In this document: piece after piece, positions 46,291 through 59,149 of the stretch | How positions within the stretch are numbered: the stretch's first letter is position 1 | Layout of the letters: each line of letters opens with the position of its first letter | DNA from: Epiperipatus broadwayi | Taxonomy: Eukaryota; Onychophora; Udeonychophora; Euonychophora; Peripatidae | Direction of reading: 5' to 3' | Length of the DNA stretch: 64,000 bases | Assembly: GCA_028023455.1 (NCBI GenBank) | Contig: JAQFVV010012667.1 | Location: 420,501-484,500, forward strand | Program-made: the position numbers and the translations under genes | Notes under the pieces: generated by a model | What the model saw: only the letters and a program-made list of their open reading frames with translations | Databases searched by the model: none | Told to the model about the DNA's origin: nothing

Positions 46291-48167
46291 CTCTTTGAAT
46301 AGTCTTTATCACATTTGCTATGAAACTGAAAAATATGGTTTTCAGGAAGCTAAGAATTTTTAAACAAGCTTGAATTTTTGAAATATCAGTCTGGGAACAT
46401 TTTAAATTACCTATGGAGTTACTGTTTTTAAAGAGGAAATTTATTATTTATAAATACAAAATAAAATAAGTAAGAAAAAACTAATCTGCTTTAGTCAGTT
46501 GTTTTATTCAGCATCTATTTAAAAATCTTAGACCAAGATAAAAAATGGATTTTGTTTTACCAATATAAAAGAGTGGAATACAGCTTTTATCTTTTGAGAT
46601 TATCTTGACACTAAATTTTGATACTATATTGATTTAGCTAAACTTTGGCTATTATAGAGTGATACAGATATGAAAAACTAGTTAACTATTAGCACTTTAT
46701 GATATATTTAAAAATAATTCTGTGAGAATATTGACCCTAATCAATCTAATAGCATCACTGAAAAAAGGCAATATTCAGAAACTAGCCTATGGATTTGGTT
46801 GATTGACATTGGTATCTACTGTCAATTGATTGTTCAGTTATATTCGTTGGCTTAGAATAGAGAGAACAGAATAAATTACTTCTTTTAATGGAAATTCTGG
46901 GAGTAAACTGTGAAAATTATATATTACTTTATTTGGTATTAATTGTTTACTTAGAAATAGAATTCAAATTTTACCTAACTGTTAATTACTCATATCATTA
47001 AACTTTTAAAAGATCTAATTAATAAACTAAATCTCCTGAGATATTTTAGTTCATACTGGCAAATAAAAAAATATGCTATTCAAGAATTAAACAATAAGTT
47101 CCTCAGACTTCAATAAAATTTGTGTTTAATTTTAAAAAAAATATTTGAAATGAAAGTTTTTAAACTCAATTTCAAATATGGCTCAGTGGCAAAAGTGTCC
47201 ATAGTTAAAGTCATATGGTTTTAATTCAGTTTGCAATTTGGTGCTCAAGCATATCATACCCTGTTACCCAATTGAAAAATTATTTATGTAAAATAATAAA
47301 ACAAAATTATTGTCTTGTAAATTCATTTGTAAAACTATTACAACCATCAAAATAATTATATAGAAGTTATCCCTCCCTTCTCACTAGCATTATTAAACAG
47401 TGATGTTAAAACTGCAAGGATACCTTCAGTAGAATTATAATCTAAACACTATACTTGTAAAATTGATTGATTATTACATAATTTAACATCTTATAATATT
47501 AGCACAAAGTAAATTCTGACAGAAGTGCTAATAAGATTATTAAAAAAAAGAAATGAAATTAAAGAGACTGATTTATATATTCACACTCTCACTTTTAGAA
47601 ACTTAAGATTGGCTCACATAAATGCATTTGAGTTTCAAAATAAGATGGTCATTTTTATTTTCACAATGTTTCTATTTTGTAACAAGTATGAGTATACTTG
47701 AAGTTTTAACATCACTGGTTTAATGGTGCTAGTGAAGAAGGATAATTTCCTTCAACATAATAACAATCTAAACATTGCATTTGTTAAATTTATTGATTAT
47801 TAACTATCAATATAATAATAATAACGACAACAATAATTATAAATATACGTTTTTAACAGTTTTTGATAGATATGAGCTTTGTTATTAGAATTATTTTTTT
47901 CTCTTTCAAAAACGAACATTATTCATTTAAAAATATGTGATATACTTGTTTTTCCATGATTTTTTTCTGATATTTATCTAATTCAATATCTGACTGAGAC
48001 AAATAGTAAAAAATAAAATTTTATATTACTGTAAAATCTTAATAACTTTTTTCAAGGGTCTAGAAAAATTAAAAAAAGATTTACAAAACAGTATCTCTAG
48101 ATTAAAAATTATATGGAAAAAATAATTTCAGATGTCAAATTTGCAAAATGCGAATATATAATTTTAG
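46291..48167. other. Gene-free AT-rich stretch
   Basis: No gene recognised. Two similar segments near 47330-47460 (GCATTATTAAACAGTGATGT) and 47700-47790 (in part inverted: ACATCACTGGTTTAATGGTG, then AATCTAAACATTGCA) suggest another old inverted or direct repeat. Confidence 0.45.
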
Positions 48168-48180
48168 TATTATAGTTATT

Positions 48181-49454
48181 TAAATCAGCATTAATTTTTT
48201 ATAGCGTCTGTATACAATTGTAATCACATTCATATCGGCTTTAACCAAATTGTGCAAACGCTTTTTACGAGTGTTAAATAATAAATGAATACCCTCTGAC
48301 CCATACAAGATATAGAATTTATGCAGCAATAAAAGGAATCCTCTTATTACTACAACTCAAATATTTATATATGAGCAAATCTGAAGTACTGGCACAGAAG
48401 GTGTGACTATAGAACAATCACTTTGAATTACTATATATAACTTATGAATGAATGATGCCGATGAAATTTACTAGAATTTACTGAACGCCATTCCAACTGA
48501 AATTAATCATATACATAAATCAGCATTTATTTTTTATAGCGTCTGTATACAATTGTAATCACATTCATATCGGCTTTAACCAAATTGTGCAAACGCTTTT
48601 TACGAGTGTTAAATAATAAATGAATACCCTCTGACCCATACAAGATATAGAATTTATGCAGCAATAAAAGGAATCCTCTTATTACTACGACTCAAATATT
48701 TATATATGAGCAAATCTGAAGTACTGGCACAGAAGGTGTGACTATAGAACAGTCACTTTGAATTACTGGTTAAAGCCGATATGAATGTGATTACAATTGT
48801 ATACAGACGCTATAAAAAATAAATGCTGATTTATGTATATGATTAATTTCAGTTGGAATGGCGTTCAGTAAATTCTAGTAAATTTCATCGGCGTCATTCA
48901 TTCATAAGTTATATATAGTAATTCAAAGTGACTGTTCTATAGTCACACCTCTGTGCCAGTACTTCAGATTTGCTCATATATAAATATTTGAGTCGTAGTA
49001 ATAAGAGGATTCCTTTTATTGCTGCATAAATTCTATATCTTGTATGGGTCAGAGGGTATTCATTTATTATTTAACACTCGTAAAAAGCGTTTGCACAATT
49101 TGGTTAAAGCCGATATGAATGTGATTACAATTGTATACAGATGCTATAAAAAATAAATGCTGATTTATGTATATGATTAATTTCAGTTGGAATGGCGTTC
49201 AGTAAATTCTAGTAAATTTCATCGGCGTCATTCATTCATAAGTTATATATAGTAATTCAAAGTGACTGTTCTATAGTCACACCTTCTGTGCCAGTACTTC
49301 AGATTTGCTCATATATAAATATTTGAGTCGTAGTAATAAGAGGATTCCTTTTATTGCTGCATAAATTTTATATCTTGTATGGGTCAGAGGGTATTCATTT
49401 ATTATTTAACACTCGTAAAAAGCGTTTGCACAATTTGGTTAAAGCCGATATGAA
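48181..49454. mobile_element. Four-copy array of a ~335-bp unit, two direct and two inverted, flanked by a 13-bp repeat
   Basis: Unit 1 (48181-48536) and truncated unit 2 (48537-48767) read in one direction; units 3 (48768-49101) and 4 (49102-49454) read in the other. The periods are 335, 334 and 335 bases between equivalent points. Units differ at only a few bases. TATTATAGTTATT lies at both sides (48168-48180 and 49455-49467), consistent with a 13-bp target-site duplication, so the whole block inserted as one piece. No protein, tRNA promoter or canonical hammerhead core was found. Confidence 0.85.
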
Positions 49455-49479
49455 TATTATAGTTATTATAATGTATAAT

Positions 49480-49966
49480 AAAACCAAAGTTATTATTATA
49501 TTGTGATTAGTTATAGTACAGTATTTTTGAAACATTTGTTTTATAATTATTTAATTTTGCAAATAAAAAAAAAATTAACCATGATTATGATTTGGTTTAA
49601 TTTAAAGAATGGACTTTAGAATGCTTAATTTTAAAACAGACTATGGCATTTCCAATATTTTTTATCTAATTCTTTTATTGATTCACATAGTAATAGTAAC
49701 TTTTTTAAACAAAACGCATTTACAATATTAATTTAACAGAATTAAAGCCTTATCTTAGAAAGAGAGAGAGAGGTATGATAGTTAAGCAATTGTTGTTTTT
49801 TTTTAATTTCGGAGATTAATCCACTTGATTTTTAAAAAAAAGAAATTAATGTTTTTAAAATATATAAAAAAAAACTATTTTTTAGTTTTATAAATAAGAT
49901 CCTAAACATTAAAAGCATTTAAAAAAGTATAAGCTATAAAATCATAAAAAAAGATTTTAACTCACT
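49480..49966. other. Gene-free AT-rich stretch
   Basis: No gene recognised. Short GA and poly-A/T runs occur. Confidence 0.55.
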
Positions 49967-49984
49967 AAAAATTACACGCTCACT

Positions 49985-50092
49985 AGTCTTGCATTGGTGG
50001 TCGAGAGGTCAGCGCGACTGCTTTGCACTTGCAGGCAGTTGCCCGGGTCCCGGCCGATGCTATGACACTTAAAAAAAAAAATAAAAATAAAA
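49985..50092 (+). mobile_element. tRNA-derived SINE, family 1, young copy with an 18-bp target-site duplication
   Basis: A perfect 18-bp direct repeat, AAAAATTACACGCTCACT, lies at 49967-49984 and 50093-50110. The A box is TGGTCGAGAGG (49998-50008), a perfect match to the polymerase III consensus. A GGGTCCCGGCC segment lies at the B-box position, followed by GCCGATGCTATGACA and an A-rich tail with interspersed T (AAAAATAAAAATAAAAA). It matches the minus-strand copy at 6069-6173. Its GC content is far above its surroundings. LINE-type machinery probably inserted it. Confidence 0.9.
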
Positions 50093-50110
50093 AAAAATTA
50101 CACGCTCACT

Positions 50111-50640
50111 ATTATCTCTTCTTACATAAGCTGTTGAAATAGAGACAAGGCGATACGATGCATTATGGCTTCTCCTTTCTTTGAGTCAATAATCTCTCAG
50201 ACACTATGCCAGAGAAATGTGTTAGCCACATTTACCATTCCTTTCTATTTCCCACTCTAAATTCTTCCAATATTCTTCTCTATCCTGCTTCATTCCATTT
50301 CCACAACATTATCTTTGTCCACTCTATCACCTTTATATCTAAATCCCCCTTATCTTTTTCCAAATCCAGCATAAAAAACCAAGAACCTACTTTCTGTATA
50401 ATCACTTTGTTTATATTTATTCTCCCACAACATCATTATTTGTACCCATTCTGCTTATAAGCATTTACATTCAATTATAGATGCCTAATATTTTTCATGC
50501 CTCCCTTACATACTTGCAGACTACATCATCCAATTTTCTCCATGTATGTATATATTTCCTTGTTGCTAATCATTCTGTTCAAGCCTTAAACAATCAACTA
50601 CTTTCTTTGCTATTATTATAAATCAACTCACATTAATATT
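50111..50640. other. Gene-free pyrimidine-rich stretch
   Basis: Unusually rich in C and T on the plus strand (runs such as CCACTCTATCACC and TCTAAATCCCCCTTATC). An open frame at 50206-50460 has no recognisable domain. Confidence 0.45.
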
Positions 50641-50652
50641 CTGTTTACTTCA

Positions 50653-50698
50653 CTCTCTCTCTCTCTCTCTCTCTCTCCCTATATATATATATATATAT

Positions 50699-50735
<37 letters not shown>

Positions 50736-50762
50736 GAGTATATATATATATATATATATAAA
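50653..50762. repeat. CT and (TA)n tracts with inverted flanks
   Basis: A CT run, then three TA runs separated by GGGATATA and AAAAATAGAG. CCCTATATA and TATAGGGATA form an inverted pair around the first TA run. Confidence 0.9.
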
Positions 50763-50835
50763 CTCTTTTTTACTTTCCATACTAGTTCTCTATTTTTTCA
50801 TCTCTATTTTTTATAAATACAACTATTCTTCTATT

Positions 50836-51237
50836 TCATTCCTTGCTACTATAATACTCAACAATTCTCCTAACACAATCATCATACCTTTTGTATAAGT
50901 ATACTGACATAAAGTCATTATACAAATCTTCTGCATACTGTACTATTTTTCTCATCCATATTGTTGCCTGCTCTTTACTCATAATCCAATTAAATACTAT
51001 TTTGGCTATTCTCTCTATACAGTATTGCCATCCAGTGTAAGCTAGAGTTATCAATGGATGCAAGAACATTTGTAAATAAAATCCACATCTAGTATGTCTA
51101 CTCATCCAAAAGATTTTGCAAAATTTTAACTTCATCTTTTGTATATATCTTATTTCATTATTAATAATTAGAAATAATAAAAATTTAATTACCACAACAT
51201 TATTCAATAATGAAAAAAGTAAAATATATAAAAACAT
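50836..51237 (-). CDS. Unrecognised open frame, possible terminal exon or decayed element gene
   Basis: 133 residues, the longest frame outside the LINEs. The first 40 are hydrophobic and probably chance translation of AT-rich DNA. From about residue 44 the composition changes: MSRHTRCGFYLQMFLHPL, LAYTGWQYCIERIAKIVFNW, MSKEQATIWMRKIVQYAEDL and YKRYDDCVRRIVEYYSSKE, with four tryptophans, several cysteines and many charged residues. That pattern is unlike random AT-rich translation. I recognise no family. It could be the last exon of a host gene on the minus strand, a retrocopy, or part of an uncharacterised element. No convincing polypyrimidine tract and acceptor AG is seen just upstream. Confidence 0.3.
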   Translation of the reverse strand: MFLYILLFSLLNNVVVIKFLLFLIINNEIRYIQKMKLKFCKIFWMSRHTRCGFYLQMFLHPLITLAYTGWQYCIERIAKIVFNWIMSKEQATIWMRKIVQYAEDLYNDFMSVYLYKRYDDCVRRIVEYYSSKE

Positions 51238-51559
51238 ATCTATAATAACGTTTTTTTATTTATATTGAATTATGTTCTTAATTTATCTTGTGTTTGGAAA
51301 GAAGAGTATTAGAGAAGTGTTTAAATTTATACAGAACTTGTGAAGAGGAGTGATCCCCTAATGATTGTTAAAAATATAACTAATAAATTAAGGTCTACAA
51401 TCTTTCTCATTCACTGTATGATATATAACATGATGTTCTGCAGTGTTAAAGACCAGACTATTTTATCACACAAAAATAAATCCTTTTTGTTTTCATCTAA
51501 AGATCGTATATAATTTTAATTTATTAAATAATTTATCATGTTATAAATTTGTAATATAT

Positions 51560-51789
51560 ATGCATACTATTTGATTGAATACAAGTATAATTTATATAGT
51601 TTGAGTTTCGATGTAAGCCTAAGGAACTTGAATACAGACTTTCAAGTTCCCTTCAGCTACCTGCTTCATCTCATACAAATGATACACATGACCACACACA
51701 TGAAAAGATAAATTATTGCTGATATACATATTTCATGCTAAACCAGCACTCATCAGTTGGTTTATATCATTATCTTACACACATGTGTT

Positions 51790-51828
<39 letters not shown>

Positions 51829-51833
51829 TAACC
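51560..51833. mobile_element. Fold-back repeat family F, left-arm fragment (copy F7), ending in (TA)n
   Basis: In order: GAACTTGAATACAGACTTTC, AAATGATACACATGACCAC, CATATTTCATGCTAAACCAG, CACTCATCAGTTGGTTTATA, then a TA tract at 51796-51826, where the family homology stops. Confidence 0.7.
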
Positions 51834-54800
51834 TGTAATCTCGTGCATCTTCACTTCCAGATAATATATGATATGAAATAAAACGGGTTCTATCTCAGTT
51901 AATAATTAATAAATAAAATATTCAGCATTAAAATTAAATATTCCACTAGCTCAAATTTAAAATTCGAATAAAGTTCAATTTATAAAAATATATTAAATAA
52001 ATATTTAATATTTTCATGAGAAAATACATGTGACAAGATAGATTACATTGAGCCAATAACCCACAGGATACTACCTCAATAGTATAAAAACACTATCCCC
52101 CTTTATTACTATTTCAATTAACAAACTCATAGTATTCTTATGACTTTAATAACTTCTACTCACTAAGATTAAACTAATAATTAAATCTTAATCTTCTATT
52201 TAATAATCTAGCTCATAAAATAATCTCAGGAAAGTTTATTCTAAGTTAATTTAAAAATACGGTAGTAAAATATGAGAAGGGATTTTATGTCATAATCTAC
52301 TACACTTCAACTAATAATAATAAATAATAATAATAATATTCTTCATTGTTTAATTATTACTGGATATCTTTTCTTTTCGTTATATTTTATTACCATAATA
52401 AAATAATAAAATAATTTTATATAATCTTTTACCTTCATGTAATAATATAATAAATATGTGGTAGCATATGATAATCTGATAAACAAAGGATGTGTGGCAA
52501 CTGATAGCATATAATTCAGTATACTATTGTGATAACTGATTTATGACCAATAAAATAATGTAAGATTATGATTATTTAATTAAATGAATACCAATAAAAT
52601 ATTTAAATTCTTAAATAATTCTTTATTTATCTTTTTGTGCAAAATTATATATTTGTTTCGATTATTATGCATATATCATGATTTCATGCAGCGATGTGGA
52701 GAAATAAATAACTCGGACACAAAAATTTTGAAATAACAAAATTTAACAAAGTTTATTACTAACAACAAATAAATAAACAATTTATTTACACTATTTACAG
52801 TGGATACCCTTAACTTTTTTTACTTTACAGTTTGATCTACCGGGTTATAAAAAAAATAATTTATATTTCAATTATATCTTTATTTAGATTTAGGACAAAA
52901 TTTTAAAAAAAAATGTTACTATTTGGTTTCTCATTATGGTTAACTTATTACAAGTATATTTATCTACTTTATTAGCAACAGCATTTTATCCTTAATATTA
53001 TTAAACTATCTTATTTTTAAAAATTCATACTTAGAAAACATTCTATAGAAAACAAAATTTTAATATGAGTATGGACTTCTCAAAATATTAAAAAAATTTC
53101 ATCTTGCAAAGTCAAAGATGTTACACAAAATATTATCCAAAAATTCAGTACTAGATTTTAGTATTTATCACACAATGTTTACTAATCATAATATATTCTT
53201 CTTTAAGCCTTACTTTAGTATGATATAAGTGTAATCATCAATATATTTCTGTTAATCAATAAACAAAAAATATACTATGCATATTGTTTACATAATTTAC
53301 TTTGTACTATTGTATTTTAAAAATATGCAATACTTATTTTTCTCTTAAAAAAAATAATACTAAAGCATTTAAAATTATTATCACTTTAAAGAAAATATCT
53401 TTGTTTAGATACTTTATTTTAAAAAAGTTTATATTTCATTTCCGAAATAAAATTCAAAATATATTCTATGATTCTTTTCTTTCCTTAGGATACTTTGGAT
53501 CTTCAATTTTAAGTTATAACGTCCTATTCCTTCTAAGCAAATAAACCAATCTTATACAAAATGATAGCATAACCTAAGTTCTAAATTATTTATCATTTCT
53601 CTTAAACATATTTTACTGAATGATGCAGTTACATGAAATAAAGATAGCGAAAACAGATGAATAGGATTAAGGAAGAAAGCTAGAGTATTACTCCTAACAT
53701 ATCTCAAAATCATGGCACAGTGCGAAGAGGTATGACATTTACCTGCCTAATATCCTCTAGTACAGGGACGATGTTAAAGCTATTTCTTCAGCTTTATTAG
53801 AATATCAAATATTTAAAGAAATATAAACACTGTCCAAATAAAATGTGTATCAGTCATAGGGCTTTGTTAACTATGCTGATATTCACATAAAGACTAAATA
53901 TTATTTCCATTCCTTATAACATCCTATTTCTTAAAACATCATCTTGGTTTTCTGTTCACTAAGTACTTTCAAGCCACTATCTCAACATTATTTCTCAAGA
54001 TTTTCCACATCTTACATCAATAAATAACTATCTGCATTTACAAAACAATAAATAAAATTTATTAATAGTTAAACAATCTTACGATTTCATAAGAAAAGTC
54101 TTCTTACTTCATTATTCTATATGTCTAATCATATACAATCTACTTAGACAAGATTTGAATATCCCATAACATGAAAATTTTAAAAGAATCACATAATTAT
54201 TTGTTATGTTGGTTTATATCACTAATAAAAAAAAATCGTCGTATGCATATTTTCAAATCAATCCTATCTCATAATGTTTTTTAAAATGTTGTATGAAATG
54301 CGGTACATATAGGTAAAAAACTTTTACACTTCATTCTTCCAATTTATGGGTGATCTAAAGAAAACAAAAAAAATATACATTATAAATCATCAATAGTTAT
54401 TATTATTACCAATAACCTTTATCTAGTCATCGTGTTCAGTAGGCTTCCTTTATCCACTTGAGCAATGCAGATATAAAAAAAAATTCACACCCATACACTT
54501 TATATTAAAATATTTTTAGCTAAATTATTAGATTGTTATATTATAAAATTTTAATATTAATAAATTAATGTTTTTATGTTTTTCTAATCTTATATAAAAA
54601 TTTAAATTTAAACTAGATTAACAAAATAAAAGGAATCAAAACTATAATTACATATTTTCTTGACGATAGTTCCTGATAAGTCCAAAATGTTTATTATTTT
54701 CTCTAGAGTTTTTAAAAATGTTCTCTTCCAAGCGCATTAAAAGTTTAAAATAAAAATAATTATTAATCCATTTAGTAAAATTTATAGAAAATAATCCTTG

Positions 54801-56786
54801 GTTTTAGTATTTAGGATGATAATTATTAAATCATAATATTAATTAATCCCGTGAAGCTTCTTAATCTTCTCTATCAATATTCTCTGCATATCTGATGCAT
54901 CAATCCATCTAATTTAACTTTGAAAAAATATTCAATAAACTTTTAAGTACTATTTGTATTTCCATGGATCCATCTTTTATTCAACTATGTGTTCACTTTT
55001 TTATATATGTTTCCTTTTTGATACATTTAAACTTTCGTTTGGTATTTTTTATAAATCTCTTTTAAAAATAAAAAAAACTTCAAGTATTTTTAAACAAATC
55101 TTTTCTAAATACATTTTTAAATAATTCTAAGAACGGATATTTTAATATCAAAAATGCTTCTGTAACATATTCTCCTGGGTTCTTTCTTTAATTCTTGAAA
55201 ATACTTTTTAAAAAATGTTACCTTCAGAAGGATATAACATTTTACTCCTTTGAATATCATATTATATAAAATAATTCATGAAATATAATTGTCTTATTAC
55301 TATTTAAAAAAATAAATCTTGGATAAGCTTATAAATAATACGTTTCAATACATTTTTTAGACTCCGTATAATGTCCGAGCTGTGGTTTTTTATGTACCAG
55401 AACAGTTCTTCGGTGAAATATTAATAAAGCTGTATTAATAAATATTCCAAACATTTTTACAGTATTACAATTTCTATCCATTTTATTCCATAGTATATCC
55501 ATTTTTTTATTGCAAAGTTTAGGTTAAATTTTTTAGATAAAGTATGACTGATAAAGGAACTTTAAAAAATTTAACAAAGCATGTTAAATGAAATTATTAA
55601 AATATTTTTTTAGTTTACACTTTCTTTTTTGCAAGTTACTTTTAAAATATTAATTAGTTTTTACAAATAAATTATGAGAGAGTGCTAAAATTGACTAAAA
55701 TAAAAATTTTTAAAATACTATCTCTTTGATAGCTATAATTTACCCTTCTCTGGTTTCAATACATTATTAATCTCTTCCAATAACCCCGTGCAAATCATAT
55801 TTATAGTCTGTAAGAATACCTTATCCTATTGGTTAATTCTTACTTTAGCTTGAGAACAAATTTAAATATTTTTAGTTTATAGTAGAATTAAATTTCAAAA
55901 TTAGAAGTTATGACATAATGAACTTAAAATATTATTTAAAATATTACTTTTGAATAAATTATTATTTTATTAAAACTATTTAAACATTTACAATAACTTT
56001 TAAAATAACATTTAATAACTTATTCCATTTCTTAATATTCAATTTATCTATTTTTATTTAAATAAAATATTTAATTTTTATATTATGAATGTATTCGTCT
56101 TTATTACATCATTTAAACATGTTATATGATAGTTAACTTAATATTTATTGTTATTTGCTTTTATGATAGGCAATAATTCTATCCAATTCTATAATATAAC
56201 TTTTAAAATATTTTAAAATTTGTTACTTTAAATACAAACAAGGATGTGTGTGAAAGTATTAGTATACAAGTCACATGATTAATAACTTTGACAGACAATT
56301 TTCAATCTATTTCTCTGCCTAGATTTATATAATTGATACACTTATTATATTATATAAAATAATTATAAAATTTGGAAGAACAATTTTAGAAAATATAGAA
56401 TTAAATACAATTCTCACCATCATAAAGTTTATTTTTAAAATATATTATATTAATTTTGACTATTAAATATGATTATAAATTTAAACACTGTATTTATTAA
56501 CTTATCAGTTTTAAACTATTAAAATCGAATTTATTAAATATACTTTTAATATTTATAGCTGTGTTATTTAATATGGCCAGCTTTTACAACCATATGAAAC
56601 AATATTTTAAGCTTTACGTAACTATCTTTAAATGATTTTATATACTATGTATTCTCTTTAGCTTCAAATTGTACTTTAAAGATATAATTGACTTAATATA
56701 ATTAATGTATTAAAAGAACATATTCTAAAATTTTAAATTTTTAGTAATTGACTGTTATGAACTATTACTGACCTATAGAAAAGGGC

Positions 56787-56789
<3 letters not shown>
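51834..56789. other. Long gene-free AT-rich stretch
   Basis: No coding gene recognised. A somewhat distinct segment at about 53700-53770 (CATGGCACAGTGCGAAGAGG, then CTGCCTAATATCCTC) is richer in GC and could be a repeat fragment or SINE remnant, but has no good A and B boxes. The open frame at 53302-53544 is low-complexity. Confidence 0.5.

Positions 56790-56790
<1 letters not shown>

Positions 56791-56828
<38 letters not shown>
56791..56828. repeat. (TA)n microsatellite
   Basis: About 19 TA units. Confidence 0.95.
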
Positions 56829-56831
<3 letters not shown>

Positions 56832-59149
56832 ACCAACCCATACCTCTCACTAGATAGAGTACATTACCGAATATACCTACAATACAGCAAACATACGTGC
56901 CCACATATTTATATTTAATTAAAATGGTTTTGATTTAAATATTGTTGTTCAAAACTTCTGGATTTATTCTCATAACTGTAATGTATTTATGGTCATCCGA
57001 AGGACTCCAAGTGCCAATCTTATATGAATATAAGAATTACGTGAAGTGAATATATTACCAATGAGAATACTATCTTACATAATGTGAGAGGGGTTTTTGA
57101 CCATCGGCTAGCTTGGTCTCATGGTCGGGTGGCATCACAGCCAGGAGTAGCTATGAATGGGGTTAAGAGTTTTTTTAAACACACAAAAAATGGATCTGCA
57201 AAGAAAATATCACAATAAGGTTTGTTTTGAGTTTCATTATCAAATCAGTTTTTATTAAAGACTTCTAAAGATCATTAGTATTATTCTTTGATCTTTTAGT
57301 TATAAAAATAAATAAATAATTCAACACTCTACTTTTCTTTCTATATTTAACTCATTGATTGCTGATTATTTTATTGTCCGAGTAACATAAAAGTTAGAAG
57401 TTTTAATTAGTCAGTTTACAAACTGAAGTGTGAAAACACAAATTCAATCATCAAAATATATTCATCTTTTAATATTATATTCACTTTAGTTTCATTTGTA
57501 AAAAGTATATTAATAATTTGTCAGATTATGAAAGTGAACAAAAGTTTTTTCAAAAATAAATTTCTCTTTATAGTTATAAAAATATTTACAAGCAGTAAAA
57601 TGTAAACAAACTTTAGTAAATCAATGAAAATGTTTTGGTGATGACATGATTTGTTTGACAGTTTTATGTTCCAGAAAAAGCAGATAATTGTTGTTAATTT
57701 TTGTTAAAATCTTAACTACTTTTTTTAAATAATTTTATTTTTAGTATATTTTATCAAAATAATTTATAATTTGTCAAAAAATATTTCTAAAATGGTCTAA
57801 AACATTCGTTTATCAGTTTCGAAAATTAAACAAAAACAAATCATAACTTTTCAGTGATTTATAGCCATTTCTTTGTTGCTGAAATGTAACAGCCAATAAG
57901 ATTCAAGAAGACCATGCCTTCTTTTTTTGTTAAAGTTATAAATACCATTTTATTGATATTTTACTTGTAAAATAATTCAAGAGAGGGCAGCATCTCACGA
58001 AACTTTTTTTAAATTTTCAAATGACGGTAAAAATGTAACCGTACCATTAAAAGTGATGGAATTTGGACAGTCAGAAGCCAATGCCAAATCATCATGTTTT
58101 TAACCATGACTAGCAAAAAGGAGGTTAATTATAGAAATGTAATTACTTCTCTGTCATTTCGATATGCACACATATGCCATTCTTTCCAATAGATTTATCA
58201 CACATAAATCAAGTAGTGAAGGTCGATACTAAGAAAAGTTTAGTTCACGTGACCTCCGACAATAATTACGTTATTTATGTCCGCAATTGAAAAGACTTTA
58301 AGAAAATTTCATTAAGTTAACTTAGATTATCACCTTCACTTATTATAAATGGTAAAAATTTCTTTCTCATAAAAGAAAAGGAAAATTAGTACTTAAAGTT
58401 CTTTACCTGAATTTCCCCAGGGAATTAGTGGAAGCAGATTTATTTATTTTAAAAAGTTCTGTTCATCACAGGTAATTCAAAGTGAAGGTTCCCAATCTTC
58501 GTGTCCATTTATGTCTGTTGGTTGATGAGGTTCAGCTTGGTTCCATGTTAGGAATTATGTTTTAGTCCAAGGCATCTTGGTATTATTGGGCAAGGCAGCT
58601 GCAGTTGGTTAGAATTAGAGGTTTGAATCGGACATGGTATGTTCTTACCCTGACATTTCTTTTGGATCCGCCATTATGTAAGAAAAATATTAAACTTTTA
58701 ATATTTTGGATTTACGATTTTACTGTTCATGGCCGTAACTCTGCAGGGCCAAGACCAAATGCATTATGGATGACTCTCTTTTATAGCCCCTCCATATGAT
58801 CTAGAATTTTTTTTTGATTTCACTTCCTGATTCCAATGCTGACTAACCAGATCTGGTTGATGTGTGAAAACTTTTATCATAGCTTTTATTGTACATAAAA
58901 GAAAGTGAAATCTCATTTCTGTGGGAAACCTCTAGTTTTTTAAATGTGAAACAAAAATCTCATTTTTCTCTTTTCAACTAATTAACCCATTCATGCACAC
59001 ATATGTCACATGCACATATACATTGTTTAAAAATGACAGCGCCCCTCCTCCGCATTTGTGCATTTATAACCACCACCATGTAGTAAAATTAATATTATAT
59101 ATCTACATCTACATATATGTTTAAATACCAATTAATAATACTATTTGTG
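56829..59149. other. Gene-free stretch with locally higher GC
   Basis: 57080-57170 (GACCATCGGCTAGCTTGGTC, then GGTCGGGTGGCATCACAGCC) and 58480-58800 are less AT-rich than the rest. At 58615-58625 GAGGTTTGAATCGG resembles a polymerase III B box, with CAGTTGGTTAG just upstream, but the spacing is too short for a tRNA. The frame at 58605-58799 has no recognised domain. These may be old SINE or element fragments. Confidence 0.4.

Noticed and set aside
48181-49454. CRISPR-like array
   Set aside because: The repeat units are ~335 bp, there are no spacers, half are inverted, and the context is eukaryotic.
48181-49454. Canonical hammerhead ribozyme in the 335-bp unit
   Set aside because: Read on both strands, no CUGANGA box followed by GAAA with a pairing helix II was found. 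CCGATGA and CTGAAGT come closest but lack the partner elements.
58605-58799. 64-residue frame in a locally GC-richer segment
   Set aside because: No recognised domain or splice signals; a nearby B-box-like word suggests a repeat remnant instead.
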